From: Tissierellia bacterium
GTDB lineage: Bacteria > Bacillota > Clostridia > Peptostreptococcales > Acidaminobacteraceae
Reading direction: 5' to 3'
Assembly (NCBI GenBank): GCA_012841045.1
Contig: DUVM01000010.1
Span: forward strand, 1-34,391
DNA length: 34,391 nucleotides
The position numbers and the translations under genes are program-made. The notes beneath the pieces are model-generated. The model worked only from the letters and a program-made list of their open reading frames with translations. It had not been told where the DNA came from and made no database searches. How positions within the stretch are numbered: position 1 is the stretch's first letter; the number at the start of each line of letters is the position of its first letter. This document shows positions 22,854 to 30,597 of the stretch, one piece after another.

Positions 22854-24398
22854 ATGAGTTTTCTCAAACGTGCCTGGCTGAGCATTACACGAAGAACAGG
22901 CAAATCTCTACTGCTTCTGCTGATCGTACTGATCCTAGGAAATGCGATCGCAGGGGCTATTTCCATTCAACAGGCCTCTGCCAATGTGGAGAAAAAGATT
23001 AAATCTGACATGGGCGCTGCGGCAACCATCCGCCTAGACTATGAAGAGTATGAAAAACTCTGGCAGCAGTATCAGGATAATCCTGAATCCATGCCGACGA
23101 TTAATCCCCCCACACCGGAGTTGATGCAAACGATCGGTAGTAGTCCATACGTGAAGTACTACGATTACTCCACCTCAAACGAGGCTGGTTCTGAGACCGT
23201 TGAGAAGTTTACCCCTCAGTTTCTTCAAGAGCAACAGGGAATGGGTGGAGGCGATTGGGACAAATACTATGCGTTTTCACTGCGCGGTGTTCAATACCAT
23301 AAGGTTCTCTCCATCGAAGAAGGTCGTCTCAATCTCGTAGGCGGTCGCGTCTTCACAGAAGAGGAAATTACGCAAGGGGCATCTGTCGCCATTATCTCAA
23401 AGAAATTGGCGGACGCGAATCAGATTAATTTGAACGATACGATCGTATTGTCCTCTTTTATCATGGATTACGAGAACGTAGATGCCAACACCGGCATGCC
23501 GGCTGTTGTTAATCAACTGGATTATCCTATCAAAGTGATTGGTTTTGTCGAACCCAACACCGCCCCCAAAACACCTAACCAGAGCGGCAATCGCGAAGGT
23601 GACAAATATACCGAAGCATTCATGGAGCAGCAGACCGCCAACACCATGTATCTGCCCAACGGCTTCATCATCAACTTTAATAAGCAACAATTGCTTGCAA
23701 GCATGGAAGCCAATCCCAAGGAGTATGAGGGAGTGGATGAGTCGGCGTTCAAGCAGACCTGGTACGAACCGGTGTACATCCTAAACGACCCGGGAGATCT
23801 CGAACGATTCAAAGAAGAGACCACTCCGCTGCTCCCCGAACTCTACATGGTGGCGACGACAGCAGATAATTATAAAGATATCGCAGCCCCAGTGGAGCAG
23901 ACAACAAAGATGGCCAACTACATTTTGATCGTTGCTGTGATTGCATCCATTTTGATTGTTACGCTGGTCGTCCTGCTCTTCCTGCGCGACCGTAAACATG
24001 AGCTGGGCGTATACCTCTCGCTTGGGGAGAAAAAAGGAAAAGTTGTCTCCCAAATTGTCGCAGAGGTCCTGATTATTGCCCTTCTCGGTATCACATTATC
24101 GGTCTTCACCGGAAATCTGGTCGCCTCGGGACTTTCTAGTTCTATGATCCAGGCGCAGATGGAAAAAGAAGCGCAGAACAATCCGTGGGAACGTGGTATG
24201 AGTATGAGCATGAACAATGTCGATGACTACATGTCCACCAATCTCACTATGCAAGACGTCGTCAGTGCCTATGAAATCCGCCTGACTCCGACGTATATTC
24301 TCGTGTTCTTCCTCGTGAGTCTGGGAACGATTGCCCTGTCTACTCTCGTACCGATGATCTACATCGTGCGGCTCAACCCAAGAAAGATTCTGATGTAA
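22854..24398 (+). CDS. FtsX-type ABC transporter permease, paralogue B
   Basis: A 514-residue permease, tandem paralogue of the 20987 product. Helix 1 is at about 17-38, the extracellular domain about 40-350, and helices 2-4 at about 356-377, 399-421 and 480-505. RDRKHELGVYLSLGEKKGK is the coupling segment. The extracellular domain carries insertions rich in Gln, Asn and Met relative to paralogue A (for example a Met-rich NPWERGMSMSMNN stretch near 452). AAAGGA lies six bases before the start. The ATPase gene follows with a nine-base gap and the PASTA gene after that, so these three are surely one transcript. Confidence 0.9.
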   Translation: MSFLKRAWLSITRRTGKSLLLLLIVLILGNAIAGAISIQQASANVEKKIKSDMGAAATIRLDYEEYEKLWQQYQDNPESMPTINPPTPELMQTIGSSPYVKYYDYSTSNEAGSETVEKFTPQFLQEQQGMGGGDWDKYYAFSLRGVQYHKVLSIEEGRLNLVGGRVFTEEEITQGASVAIISKKLADANQINLNDTIVLSSFIMDYENVDANTGMPAVVNQLDYPIKVIGFVEPNTAPKTPNQSGNREGDKYTEAFMEQQTANTMYLPNGFIINFNKQQLLASMEANPKEYEGVDESAFKQTWYEPVYILNDPGDLERFKEETTPLLPELYMVATTADNYKDIAAPVEQTTKMANYILIVAVIASILIVTLVVLLFLRDRKHELGVYLSLGEKKGKVVSQIVAEVLIIALLGITLSVFTGNLVASGLSSSMIQAQMEKEAQNNPWERGMSMSMNNVDDYMSTNLTMQDVVSAYEIRLTPTYILVFFLVSLGTIALSTLVPMIYIVRLNPRKILM

Positions 24399-24407
24399 GG
24401 AGGAATC

Positions 24408-25082
24408 ATGTCTATTCTGGAGACGAAAAATCTTACGTACTATTATCAGGACGGGGAATCCCGCCGTTATATCCTCAACGATGTAGATGTGACCTTTGAA
24501 AAGGGCAAGTTCTATACCATTTGGGGACAGTCCGGATCCGGTAAGACCACCTTTCTTGCCATGATCTCTGCACTGGATGTACCACAGGAAGGGCAGATCC
24601 TCTTTAATGGCGCGGATATTAAGCAGATCGGATATGAAAAGTATCGTAGAAATCGCATAGGGATCATCTTCCAAAGCTACAATCTCATCCCCTACCTCAG
24701 CGCTGTGGAAAATGTCCTTGTGGCCATGTCGATCACGGAGAATCCTCTCCCTGAAAAAGAAAAAGAAGTTGCCTACAACCTGCTTGACTATATCGGCATC
24801 AGTCGATCAAAGGCGGACCGCAGTGTGACAAAGCTCTCCGGCGGCGAACAGCAGCGTGTGGCTATCGCCAGAGCGCTCTCCACCAATGTCGAGATCATCC
24901 TGGCCGACGAGCCGACAGGAAACCTTGACGAGGCGATGGAACAAGAAATCGTTGATATCTTTAAAAAGCTGGCCCATGAGCACGACAAATGCGTGGTCGT
25001 CGTCACGCACTCCAAAGAAATTGCCGAACAAAGTGATGTCATCCTTCACTTACACAAAGGAGCAATAAGACTCTATGAGTGA
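24408..25082 (+). CDS. ABC transporter ATP-binding protein for the FtsX permeases
   Basis: A 224-residue MacB/LolD-class ATPase. Walker A is GQSGSGKTT (about 40-48), Q-loop IFQSYNLIP, signature LSGGEQQR, Walker B IILADEP followed by TGNLDEA, and the switch histidine in VTHSKE. It begins nine bases after permease B behind GGAGG and overlaps the PASTA gene by eight bases. It is the only ATPase gene near either permease. Compared with the ATPase at 5115 it is a different lineage member with the same signature types. Confidence 0.93.
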   Translation: MSILETKNLTYYYQDGESRRYILNDVDVTFEKGKFYTIWGQSGSGKTTFLAMISALDVPQEGQILFNGADIKQIGYEKYRRNRIGIIFQSYNLIPYLSAVENVLVAMSITENPLPEKEKEVAYNLLDYIGISRSKADRSVTKLSGGEQQRVAIARALSTNVEIILADEPTGNLDEAMEQEIVDIFKKLAHEHDKCVVVVTHSKEIAEQSDVILHLHKGAIRLYE

Positions 25083-26679
25083 TTTTCTATCCAAATTCAC
25101 CCGCGATCAGTACGCGGATATGGTGAAAAAAGAAGAAAAAGAAAAAGCGGAAGGGACAGCGCCCGAAGAGGCACCCAGATCTCAGCGGCTTCCTGACAAT
25201 ATCGAAGATGAAAATGGTTTCGTGCCGGAGCCTCCCGTGCGATCTGCTCCCCAGGTTGCGAAGGAGCCCGTCCCTGAAACACCTGCACCAAAAGAGCCGG
25301 TCATCACCGAGCCTGAAGATCTTCCTGAAGAACCCGCAGTTGAAGAGAAGATGACGGTCCAAGATGTGGAATCCACCGGCCCTCCGCCGGTCGGGCCTCC
25401 TTCACCGCCAAAAGAGAGCAACAAGTCACGCCGTGTGCCTCCTCCGGCTCGTCATACGTATGCAGATGAAGAGACGGTCATCGATCCGTCATATAAGGAC
25501 AAGCAGCGCCGAAAGTATATCATTCTTGCCGCTGTCGGTGTCCTACTGCTTCTTCTACTTGCCTTTGGCATCTATCGATTCATGCATGTGAAGGTGCCGG
25601 ACTTCACCGGGAAAAACGTCTCAGAGGCGCGTGTCTGGGGAGCACAGAATCGTATAGACTTTGTACTCGATCAGGTACACAGCAAAGATTACGGCGCCAA
25701 CATCGTTATCAGCCAATCGGATACAGCAAATAAGATGGTGCGAAAAGGCACATCTGTCACCCTCGTGACCTCGCTGGGGCCCGATCCCGAGGAAGTGATC
25801 CCTCTACCTGATTTTGAAACATATTCAGCAGAACAGGCCAGAGAATGGGCAGGCGAGCAACAGGCCAATAACTTCTCGGTAGTCAATCAGTATTCGGACA
25901 CCGTGGAACAAGGTCGATTTATCTCCTTGAATATCACGGACAAGAACGTTACTCCCGAGTCCTATAAGAGAAAAGACACAGCGATTGCGTACTTCTCCCG
26001 CGGACCAGAAGTCTTTGAAAAGAACATTGTCGTACCTGATTTCACAGGAAAACAGCGGGCAGAGGTGGAGACGTGGGCGAACACGAATTCTATGAAGCTC
26101 ACGATCAAAGAGACGACCAGCAACGCAGTCGATGCAGGTTTTGTCATCTCACAGTCCGTAGTAAAGGGAGAAAAAGTTGCCAAGAATGATCCATTTGAGA
26201 TCACGGTCTCGCTGGGTCAGGCGATTATCGTACCGGACTTCCACGATTATCACATGGGAAATGCCGCAGAGGTAACGGGCGTCACGCCAGTAGTCCACAC
26301 CCGCTACAGCGAACTCATCCCGTACGGAAAGCTGATCAGCCAGTCGCTCATGCCGGGAACGAAACTCTCTGATAAAGACAACAAATCCATGGTCGTGGTC
26401 TACTCTCTCGGGCTTCCCTACTTGAAAGATCTGCGCCTAGAGACCAACGAAGGTGATCTTCAGAAGTACTTCTTTGATGAGTTCCAGAGTAAAGGTGCCA
26501 ATGTCACCTACACGGTGAGATATGTGGAATCACATTATCCAAAAGGAACCGTCATCTCCCAGAGTACCTATGAATCGCTTATTCCTCTGACCTTCAATGT
26601 TCAGCTGAGCATAAGCCTCGGGGACGGTACCTCGATCGATCCGGACGTCAAACCACCTCCTGGAAAAGAAAAAGACTGA
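25075..26679 (+). CDS. membrane-anchored protein with five PASTA-like repeats, no kinase domain
   Basis: A 534-residue protein in three parts. Residues 1-147 are cytoplasmic, rich in Pro and Glu and probably disordered. One membrane helix follows (about 148-169). The outside region has five PASTA-like repeats at about 174-235, 243-310, 319-381, 386-446 and 447-516, most opening with VPDF or LPDF and carrying an ISQS core, ending in SLG. PASTA repeats bind muropeptides or beta-lactams in PknB-type kinases and penicillin-binding proteins, but no kinase or transpeptidase domain is present. The gene is fused by an eight-base overlap to the ATPase gene, which suggests a wall-sensing subunit of the transporter. 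That role is inference. The terminator follows. Confidence 0.88.
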   Translation: MSDFLSKFTRDQYADMVKKEEKEKAEGTAPEEAPRSQRLPDNIEDENGFVPEPPVRSAPQVAKEPVPETPAPKEPVITEPEDLPEEPAVEEKMTVQDVESTGPPPVGPPSPPKESNKSRRVPPPARHTYADEETVIDPSYKDKQRRKYIILAAVGVLLLLLLAFGIYRFMHVKVPDFTGKNVSEARVWGAQNRIDFVLDQVHSKDYGANIVISQSDTANKMVRKGTSVTLVTSLGPDPEEVIPLPDFETYSAEQAREWAGEQQANNFSVVNQYSDTVEQGRFISLNITDKNVTPESYKRKDTAIAYFSRGPEVFEKNIVVPDFTGKQRAEVETWANTNSMKLTIKETTSNAVDAGFVISQSVVKGEKVAKNDPFEITVSLGQAIIVPDFHDYHMGNAAEVTGVTPVVHTRYSELIPYGKLISQSLMPGTKLSDKDNKSMVVVYSLGLPYLKDLRLETNEGDLQKYFFDEFQSKGANVTYTVRYVESHYPKGTVISQSTYESLIPLTFNVQLSISLGDGTSIDPDVKPPPGKEKD

Positions 26680-26688
26680 TCTCATGCG

Positions 26689-26720
26689 ACAACGCCTCTC
26701 CAATAGGAAAGGCGTTGTTT
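26689..26720 (+). terminator. terminator of the permease-ATPase-PASTA operon
   Basis: Arms ACAACGCCT (26689-26697) and AGGCGTTGT (26710-26718) with a 12-base loop, then a T-rich tail. It stands between the convergent PASTA and metal-permease genes. Confidence 0.82.
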
Positions 26721-26740
26721 TCATTTTTATTCTATTTCTC

Positions 26741-27550
26741 CTAGGCTTTGACTCGCCTACTCAGGTATACCAGAGCGAACACCACGCCATTTAAAAGGAC
26801 GATTGTCGCCCCGGTAGGCGTGTTCAAGACAAAAGAGGACATAATCCCACCCAGCACACAGACAAGCGAGATCACCACGCTCAGAAACAGCGTCATGTGA
26901 AAGCTTTTTTTCAGTTGAAGAGCTGTGACAGCGGGAAAGATGATCATGCTTGAGATGAGAAGTGTTCCGACAACCCGAATACCTAGGAGAATCGTGACAC
27001 TTGTCAGAAGGGCGAGCAGCTGATTGAGTAGACGCGTATTAAGTCCAAGCGTGCGCGCATAGTCTTCATCATAAGTCAGCACAATCAGCTCTGTATGGAA
27101 AAACACGATGGCGCTGACGACACCGACTCCCAAAATCACGCTGATCCACACCTCTAGTGGGCGGATGACGAGGATGGAACCGAACAGATAGCTGTTGAGA
27201 TCCACGCCAAATCCTCCCCTAAGGGAAGACAAGAAAATACCTAGTGCGACAGAGAAGCTGGATACGAGGCCAATGGCAGCGTCGGCGTGAAGCTCATTTT
27301 TTTCGCTCAGCATCATAATGAGAAAAGAAGCGCCGATCACCAGCGGAAGGGAAAACAAAAGAGGTGTTGCCCCCAGTGCAAGCGCAATCGCCACAGAGGC
27401 AAAGCTCACATGCGCCAGTCCGTCGCCGATCATGGAGTAGTGTTTGAGGACAAGAAAGACACCCAGAAGAGCGCCGCTGATCCCTATCAAGGTTCCTACC
27501 ACCAACGCGCGAGTCATGAACTCATATTGAAAAAGATTCAGCAGATTCAT
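26741..27550 (-). CDS. znuB: metal ABC transporter permease (ZnuB/MntB family)
   Basis: A 269-residue membrane protein with about eight helices, the ABC-3 permease of zinc/manganese importers. Visible are the KHYSMIGDGLAHVSFASVAI segment near the N-terminus, and RVVGTLLISSMIIFPAVTAL in the second half, typical of the family. The start overlaps the ATPase stop by four bases (ATGA). Zinc rather than manganese is suggested by the His-rich loop of the binding protein. Confidence 0.92.
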   Translation of the reverse strand: MNLLNLFQYEFMTRALVVGTLIGISGALLGVFLVLKHYSMIGDGLAHVSFASVAIALALGATPLLFSLPLVIGASFLIMMLSEKNELHADAAIGLVSSFSVALGIFLSSLRGGFGVDLNSYLFGSILVIRPLEVWISVILGVGVVSAIVFFHTELIVLTYDEDYARTLGLNTRLLNQLLALLTSVTILLGIRVVGTLLISSMIIFPAVTALQLKKSFHMTLFLSVVISLVCVLGGIMSSFVLNTPTGATIVLLNGVVFALVYLSRRVKA

Positions 27551-28248
27551 TCATGCCTCCAGCAGTGTTGATGTTGCGTTGCTTGGCCAAAGTACTTCCC
27601 CATTCCTCCACTCTCACAGAACTCATCGTACTCACCAAAGAAGATCAGCTGCTGGTCGAGGTAGAGAATTTTATCCGTATAGGTTCCAACCGTCGCGACA
27701 TCGTGCGTGACGAGCAGGATGGTCACACCGTCTTCTTTTAGATGGTCCATCAGCGAATAGAACCCACTTCGTGTTTTCGGGTCGAGAGCACTTGTCGGCT
27801 CATCGAGAATCAGAAGCTTTGGATCGCTCACAAGGGCCCGAGCAAGATGAACCCGCTGGAGCTGTCCGCCGCTTAAAGAGCCAATTCGTCGATCGGCCAG
27901 ATCGCTGATGGCAAGATCAGCTAGCACCTCTGCTACCGCTTCTCGACTTCTAAAACGCTCCTTTCTCTTGACCCCCATCTCCACAATCTCCGATACAGTC
28001 GCAGGAAACAGCGGGTCTTTTCCCTTTAGCTGCTGCGGCAGATAGCCGATACTCTCGGTGCGGACATGAAGTTCCCCTTTTTGAGGAAACTCCAGTCCCA
28101 AGATCGAGCGCACCAGACTCGTTTTTCCGGAGCCATTGGGCCCTACGATCCCGATATGCTCTCCCTCTTCAATCGCAAACGATACATTGTGGAGAGCTTC
28201 CACCGAGCCATAGGATAGACTGATATTTTTGGCTTCAATCAGTGTCAT
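27547..28248 (-). CDS. znuC: metal ABC transporter ATP-binding protein (ZnuC family)
   Basis: A 233-residue ATPase with Walker A GPNGSGKTS (about 36-44), the GYLPQQ Q-loop, signature LSGGQLQR, Walker B LLILDEPTSALD and the switch His in VTHD. The C-terminus ends in a histidine- and cysteine-containing tail (QHQHCWRHE) that might bind metal; this is an observation only. It overlaps both neighbours by four bases. It energises uptake through ZnuB. Confidence 0.93.
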   Translation of the reverse strand: MTLIEAKNISLSYGSVEALHNVSFAIEEGEHIGIVGPNGSGKTSLVRSILGLEFPQKGELHVRTESIGYLPQQLKGKDPLFPATVSEIVEMGVKRKERFRSREAVAEVLADLAISDLADRRIGSLSGGQLQRVHLARALVSDPKLLILDEPTSALDPKTRSGFYSLMDHLKEDGVTILLVTHDVATVGTYTDKILYLDQQLIFFGEYDEFCESGGMGKYFGQATQHQHCWRHE

Positions 28249-29237
28249 TGCAAACCTTTTCTAAGTTTATCCAAATTGTCCTTCATAATCTGCATATACG
28301 TGAGTCCCTGCTCTGCCTCTTCCGGACTGAGATTATGGGCTCCGTGTAAGAGCACAAGTTGTGCCCCCGTTTCATCTGCAATGGCTTGTGCCACGCGCGG
28401 ATCTGTCAGTTCCTCGAAGTAGAGGGTGGTGCTGTGCGTCTCTTTCAATGCATCGATGAGCTTGGCCATCTCGACAGGTGTCGGCTCGGCATTTGTAGAA
28501 TAGCCTGCATACGGTGAGCGATGCGTCAGCCCGTAGCGCTCTGCCAGATACCCAAAGGCGAAATGCCCTCCGTACAAAAGTGTCTTGTTCGGAAGCTCAG
28601 AGATAACCGAGATATACTCTTCATCCAACGCCAAGAGTTCCTGATCATAGGCCTCCCAGCGAGAGCGGAACAGCTCTTCGTGGGCAGGATCCGCTTCGAC
28701 CAGCGCATCAAGTACATTTTTAGCCATGATCCGAGCGTTTTCTAGACTCGTCCAGATATGCGGATCGACACCGCCGTGATCATGTGCGTGTTCTTCATGA
28801 TCGCCATGCTCTTCATCGTGATCGTCATGGCCTTCTTCATGATCGTCATGCTCTTCTTCGTGATGGTCATGATCATCGTGGTCTTCACGCGTTTTAAGGA
28901 GTGTCACGCCTTCACTGACATCCTTGACGAGCGCCGGTTTTGCAGAGGAGAGAATGCCCTCCACCCACGGCTCCATCACATCACCTGTATACAAGAATAC
29001 ATCTGCCTCGGAGATAGAGGCCACATCCTGAGGTTTCGGTTCGAACTGATGCGGCTCCGTGCCCGGAGGGAGCAAGAGTCGAAGGTCAATTTCCTCTCCC
29101 CCGATGACTCTGGCAAAGTCATACTGTGGAAAGAGCGTAGTGATCACAAGTGTCTTGTCTGACGCGGGGCTCTGAGTCCCAGGTGAGCATCCGACAAGCA
29201 GTACCAGTACCAAAAGTCCTACCATTATTTTTTTCAA
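28245..29237 (-). CDS. znuA: zinc-binding lipoprotein of the metal ABC importer (ZnuA family)
   Basis: A 330-residue cluster A-I substrate-binding lipoprotein. The signal peptide ends in lipobox LVGC with Cys17. Metal ligands are likely His63 (EPHQFEP), His160 (VDPHIW), the His in LLYGGHFAFGY and an acidic residue near FEELTDP. Between about 120 and 155 lies a loop with 13 histidines among Asp and Glu, the mark of zinc-type ZnuA/AdcA proteins. The start is TTG at 29237, supported by GGGAGG seven bases upstream; the in-frame ATG four codons later would drop the lysines of the signal peptide. The gene lies 21 bases after the YczE-like gene. Confidence 0.95.
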   Translation of the reverse strand: MKKIMVGLLVLVLLVGCSPGTQSPASDKTLVITTLFPQYDFARVIGGEEIDLRLLLPPGTEPHQFEPKPQDVASISEADVFLYTGDVMEPWVEGILSSAKPALVKDVSEGVTLLKTREDHDDHDHHEEEHDDHEEGHDDHDEEHGDHEEHAHDHGGVDPHIWTSLENARIMAKNVLDALVEADPAHEELFRSRWEAYDQELLALDEEYISVISELPNKTLLYGGHFAFGYLAERYGLTHRSPYAGYSTNAEPTPVEMAKLIDALKETHSTTLYFEELTDPRVAQAIADETGAQLVLLHGAHNLSPEEAEQGLTYMQIMKDNLDKLRKGLQ

Positions 29238-29258
29238 AAGGGTTCCTCCCTTACTCTA

Positions 29259-29903
29259 TTACGAGATTTTGCGCCGTAGACGTGCAATGAGTTCTTGAAA
29301 AACCTTCACTATCGGACCGATCATGAAGGCACTTACCAAGGTACCTATACCCACTCCGCGGATCTCCCTCAAAAAAAGAATGCTTAATATCACTGACAGC
29401 AGCACCGATACGCTGTCTGCCATGATTTTTCCGCGGTAAAAAGGCCATCGCTTCGGATAGCGTGTAGCCAAAGCGTGCAAGACGCCCTCGGTCGGCATCT
29501 GGAGCACGTTTGCATCCACATATAAAGTGATGCCTAACGCAACGCAGAGGATGCTGAGCACGACATAGAGCAGCACGCCAAAGGTCCCAAAAGGAGCCTG
29601 TGAGCCGATCAGGAGCAAATACAAGTCGACAAATGTGCCAAAAAGAAGGCCGGCAATCAGCTGTGCGATATTGATCCAGCTGAACTTCTTTAGAAGAAGA
29701 CCTTGAATCAGCAGATAGATCCCCATCACCAACATCATCCAAAAACGGATATTGGTTGAAAAGATCTGCGAGAGCACATAGGGAAGCACATTGACAGGCG
29801 TCGTACCCTGTCCTGCCACGATGGAGAAAGCTCCTCCCAACGCGAGGATGTTGATTCCCAAGAGAAATTGAATAACTCTCCGAATAAAGTGTGTCTGTTT
29901 CAT
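29259..29903 (-). CDS. YczE/YitT-type integral membrane protein
   Basis: A 214-residue protein with about five hydrophobic helices and a positively charged C-terminus. The GINILALGGAFSIVAG helix, the PTEGVLHALATRYPKRW motif and the DSVSVLLSV segment fit the YczE/YyaS/YitT family (COG2364). Function unknown in the family; some members sit beside transport genes. AGGA lies just before the ATG. It is the first gene of the zinc-importer transcript, 21 bases from znuA. A role in metal homeostasis is inference from context only. Confidence 0.82.
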   Translation of the reverse strand: MKQTHFIRRVIQFLLGINILALGGAFSIVAGQGTTPVNVLPYVLSQIFSTNIRFWMMLVMGIYLLIQGLLLKKFSWINIAQLIAGLLFGTFVDLYLLLIGSQAPFGTFGVLLYVVLSILCVALGITLYVDANVLQMPTEGVLHALATRYPKRWPFYRGKIMADSVSVLLSVILSILFLREIRGVGIGTLVSAFMIGPIVKVFQELIARLRRKIS

Positions 29904-29939
29904 GTTCCTACCGCCGTCTCCTTATGATCAGCAAATGCA

Positions 29940-29959
29940 TGTACTTTGTTTATTGTACA
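29940..29959. promoter_or_regulatory. inverted repeat, candidate operator of the zinc-importer transcript
   Basis: TGTAC-N10-GTACA, perfect 5-base arms, lying 36 bases upstream of the YczE-like start. On the minus strand it overlaps a -10-like TACAAT. It does not match the Bacillus Zur box or the streptococcal AdcR site, so the binding protein is unknown. Confidence 0.4.
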
Positions 29960-30029
29960 CCATGAGCGGAAGAAGGTAGCGTTCTTTTTCGTGCGATGGT
30001 TTTTTCATTCCTGCGAAAGGGAAGGATAG

Positions 30030-30058
30030 TTGCCTTCGTATACTGAAAGGGGTATAGA
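30030..30058 (+). promoter_or_regulatory. candidate promoter of the DJ-1/hemerythrin-PAS pair
   Basis: TTGCCT (30030-30035), 17 bases, TATAGA (30053-30058). Transcription would start near 30065, directly ahead of the AAAGGAG ribosome binding site (30067-30073). Both boxes match only four of six. Confidence 0.4.
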
Positions 30059-30079
30059 AAGAAAAGAAAGGAGACCATA

Positions 30080-30586
30080 ATGAAAAAAATCGCCATATTG
30101 ATCGAAGAGTTGTTTGATGAACAGGAACTGATCTACCCCTACTATCGTCTGCTAGAAGACTACGAGGTCGACCTGATCGGCGCCGAAGAAGGGAAAGAAT
30201 ATAAAAGCAAAGCAGGTTTCACTAAAAAGAGCACTAAAGCATCGAAAGACGTGTCTGCCGACGAGTATGCCGCGCTATATATCCCGGGAGGATTCTCCCC
30301 CGACTATATGCGAAGGACCCAAGCGACGGTCGATCTTGTAAAGGAGTTTGAAGCACAGGGGAAGCCGATCGCCGCCATTTGTCACGCAGGATGGATGTTG
30401 GCATCGTGTTGCGACATTCAAGGGGAGGACATCACCTCGACCAAGTCAATCGCAGATGATCTGATCAATGCCGGTGCTAACTGGGTTGACAGAGAAGTTG
30501 TCGTATCCGGCAACCATCTGAGCTCCAGAGGCCCAGGCGACATGCCTGCCCTCATGAAAGAACTTCTCAAAGCCATCGAAGGATAA
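30080..30586 (+). CDS. DJ-1/PfpI family protein
   Basis: A 168-residue cytosolic member of the DJ-1/PfpI branch of the class I glutamine-amidotransferase-like superfamily. The nucleophile elbow is AICHAGW with Cys101 and His102, and an acidic residue of the EELFDEQE segment near the N-terminus fits the family's activating Glu. The family includes deglycase/glyoxalase-like and stress proteins. A second conserved pair Cys110-Cys111 follows. AAAGGAG lies six bases before the ATG. The stop is 11 bases before the hemerythrin-PAS gene, so both are co-transcribed. Confidence 0.92.
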   Translation: MKKIAILIEELFDEQELIYPYYRLLEDYEVDLIGAEEGKEYKSKAGFTKKSTKASKDVSADEYAALYIPGGFSPDYMRRTQATVDLVKEFEAQGKPIAAICHAGWMLASCCDIQGEDITSTKSIADDLINAGANWVDREVVVSGNHLSSRGPGDMPALMKELLKAIEG

Positions 30587-30597
30587 GGAGAAAGCGT

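Noticed and set aside
25075-26679. PASTA-containing Ser/Thr kinase
   Set aside because: No glycine-rich loop, HRD or DFG motif exists; the cytoplasmic part is low-complexity Pro/Glu-rich.
29238-29270. Zur box in front of znuA
   Set aside because: TCGTAAT occurs once on the minus strand but the second half does not match its inverted partner, and it lies within the end of the preceding gene.
29251-29742. 163-codon frame on the same strand as the YczE-like gene
   Set aside because: Composition is rich in Arg, Cys and His with no hydrophobic helices; the other frame gives a clean membrane protein with a ribosome binding site.
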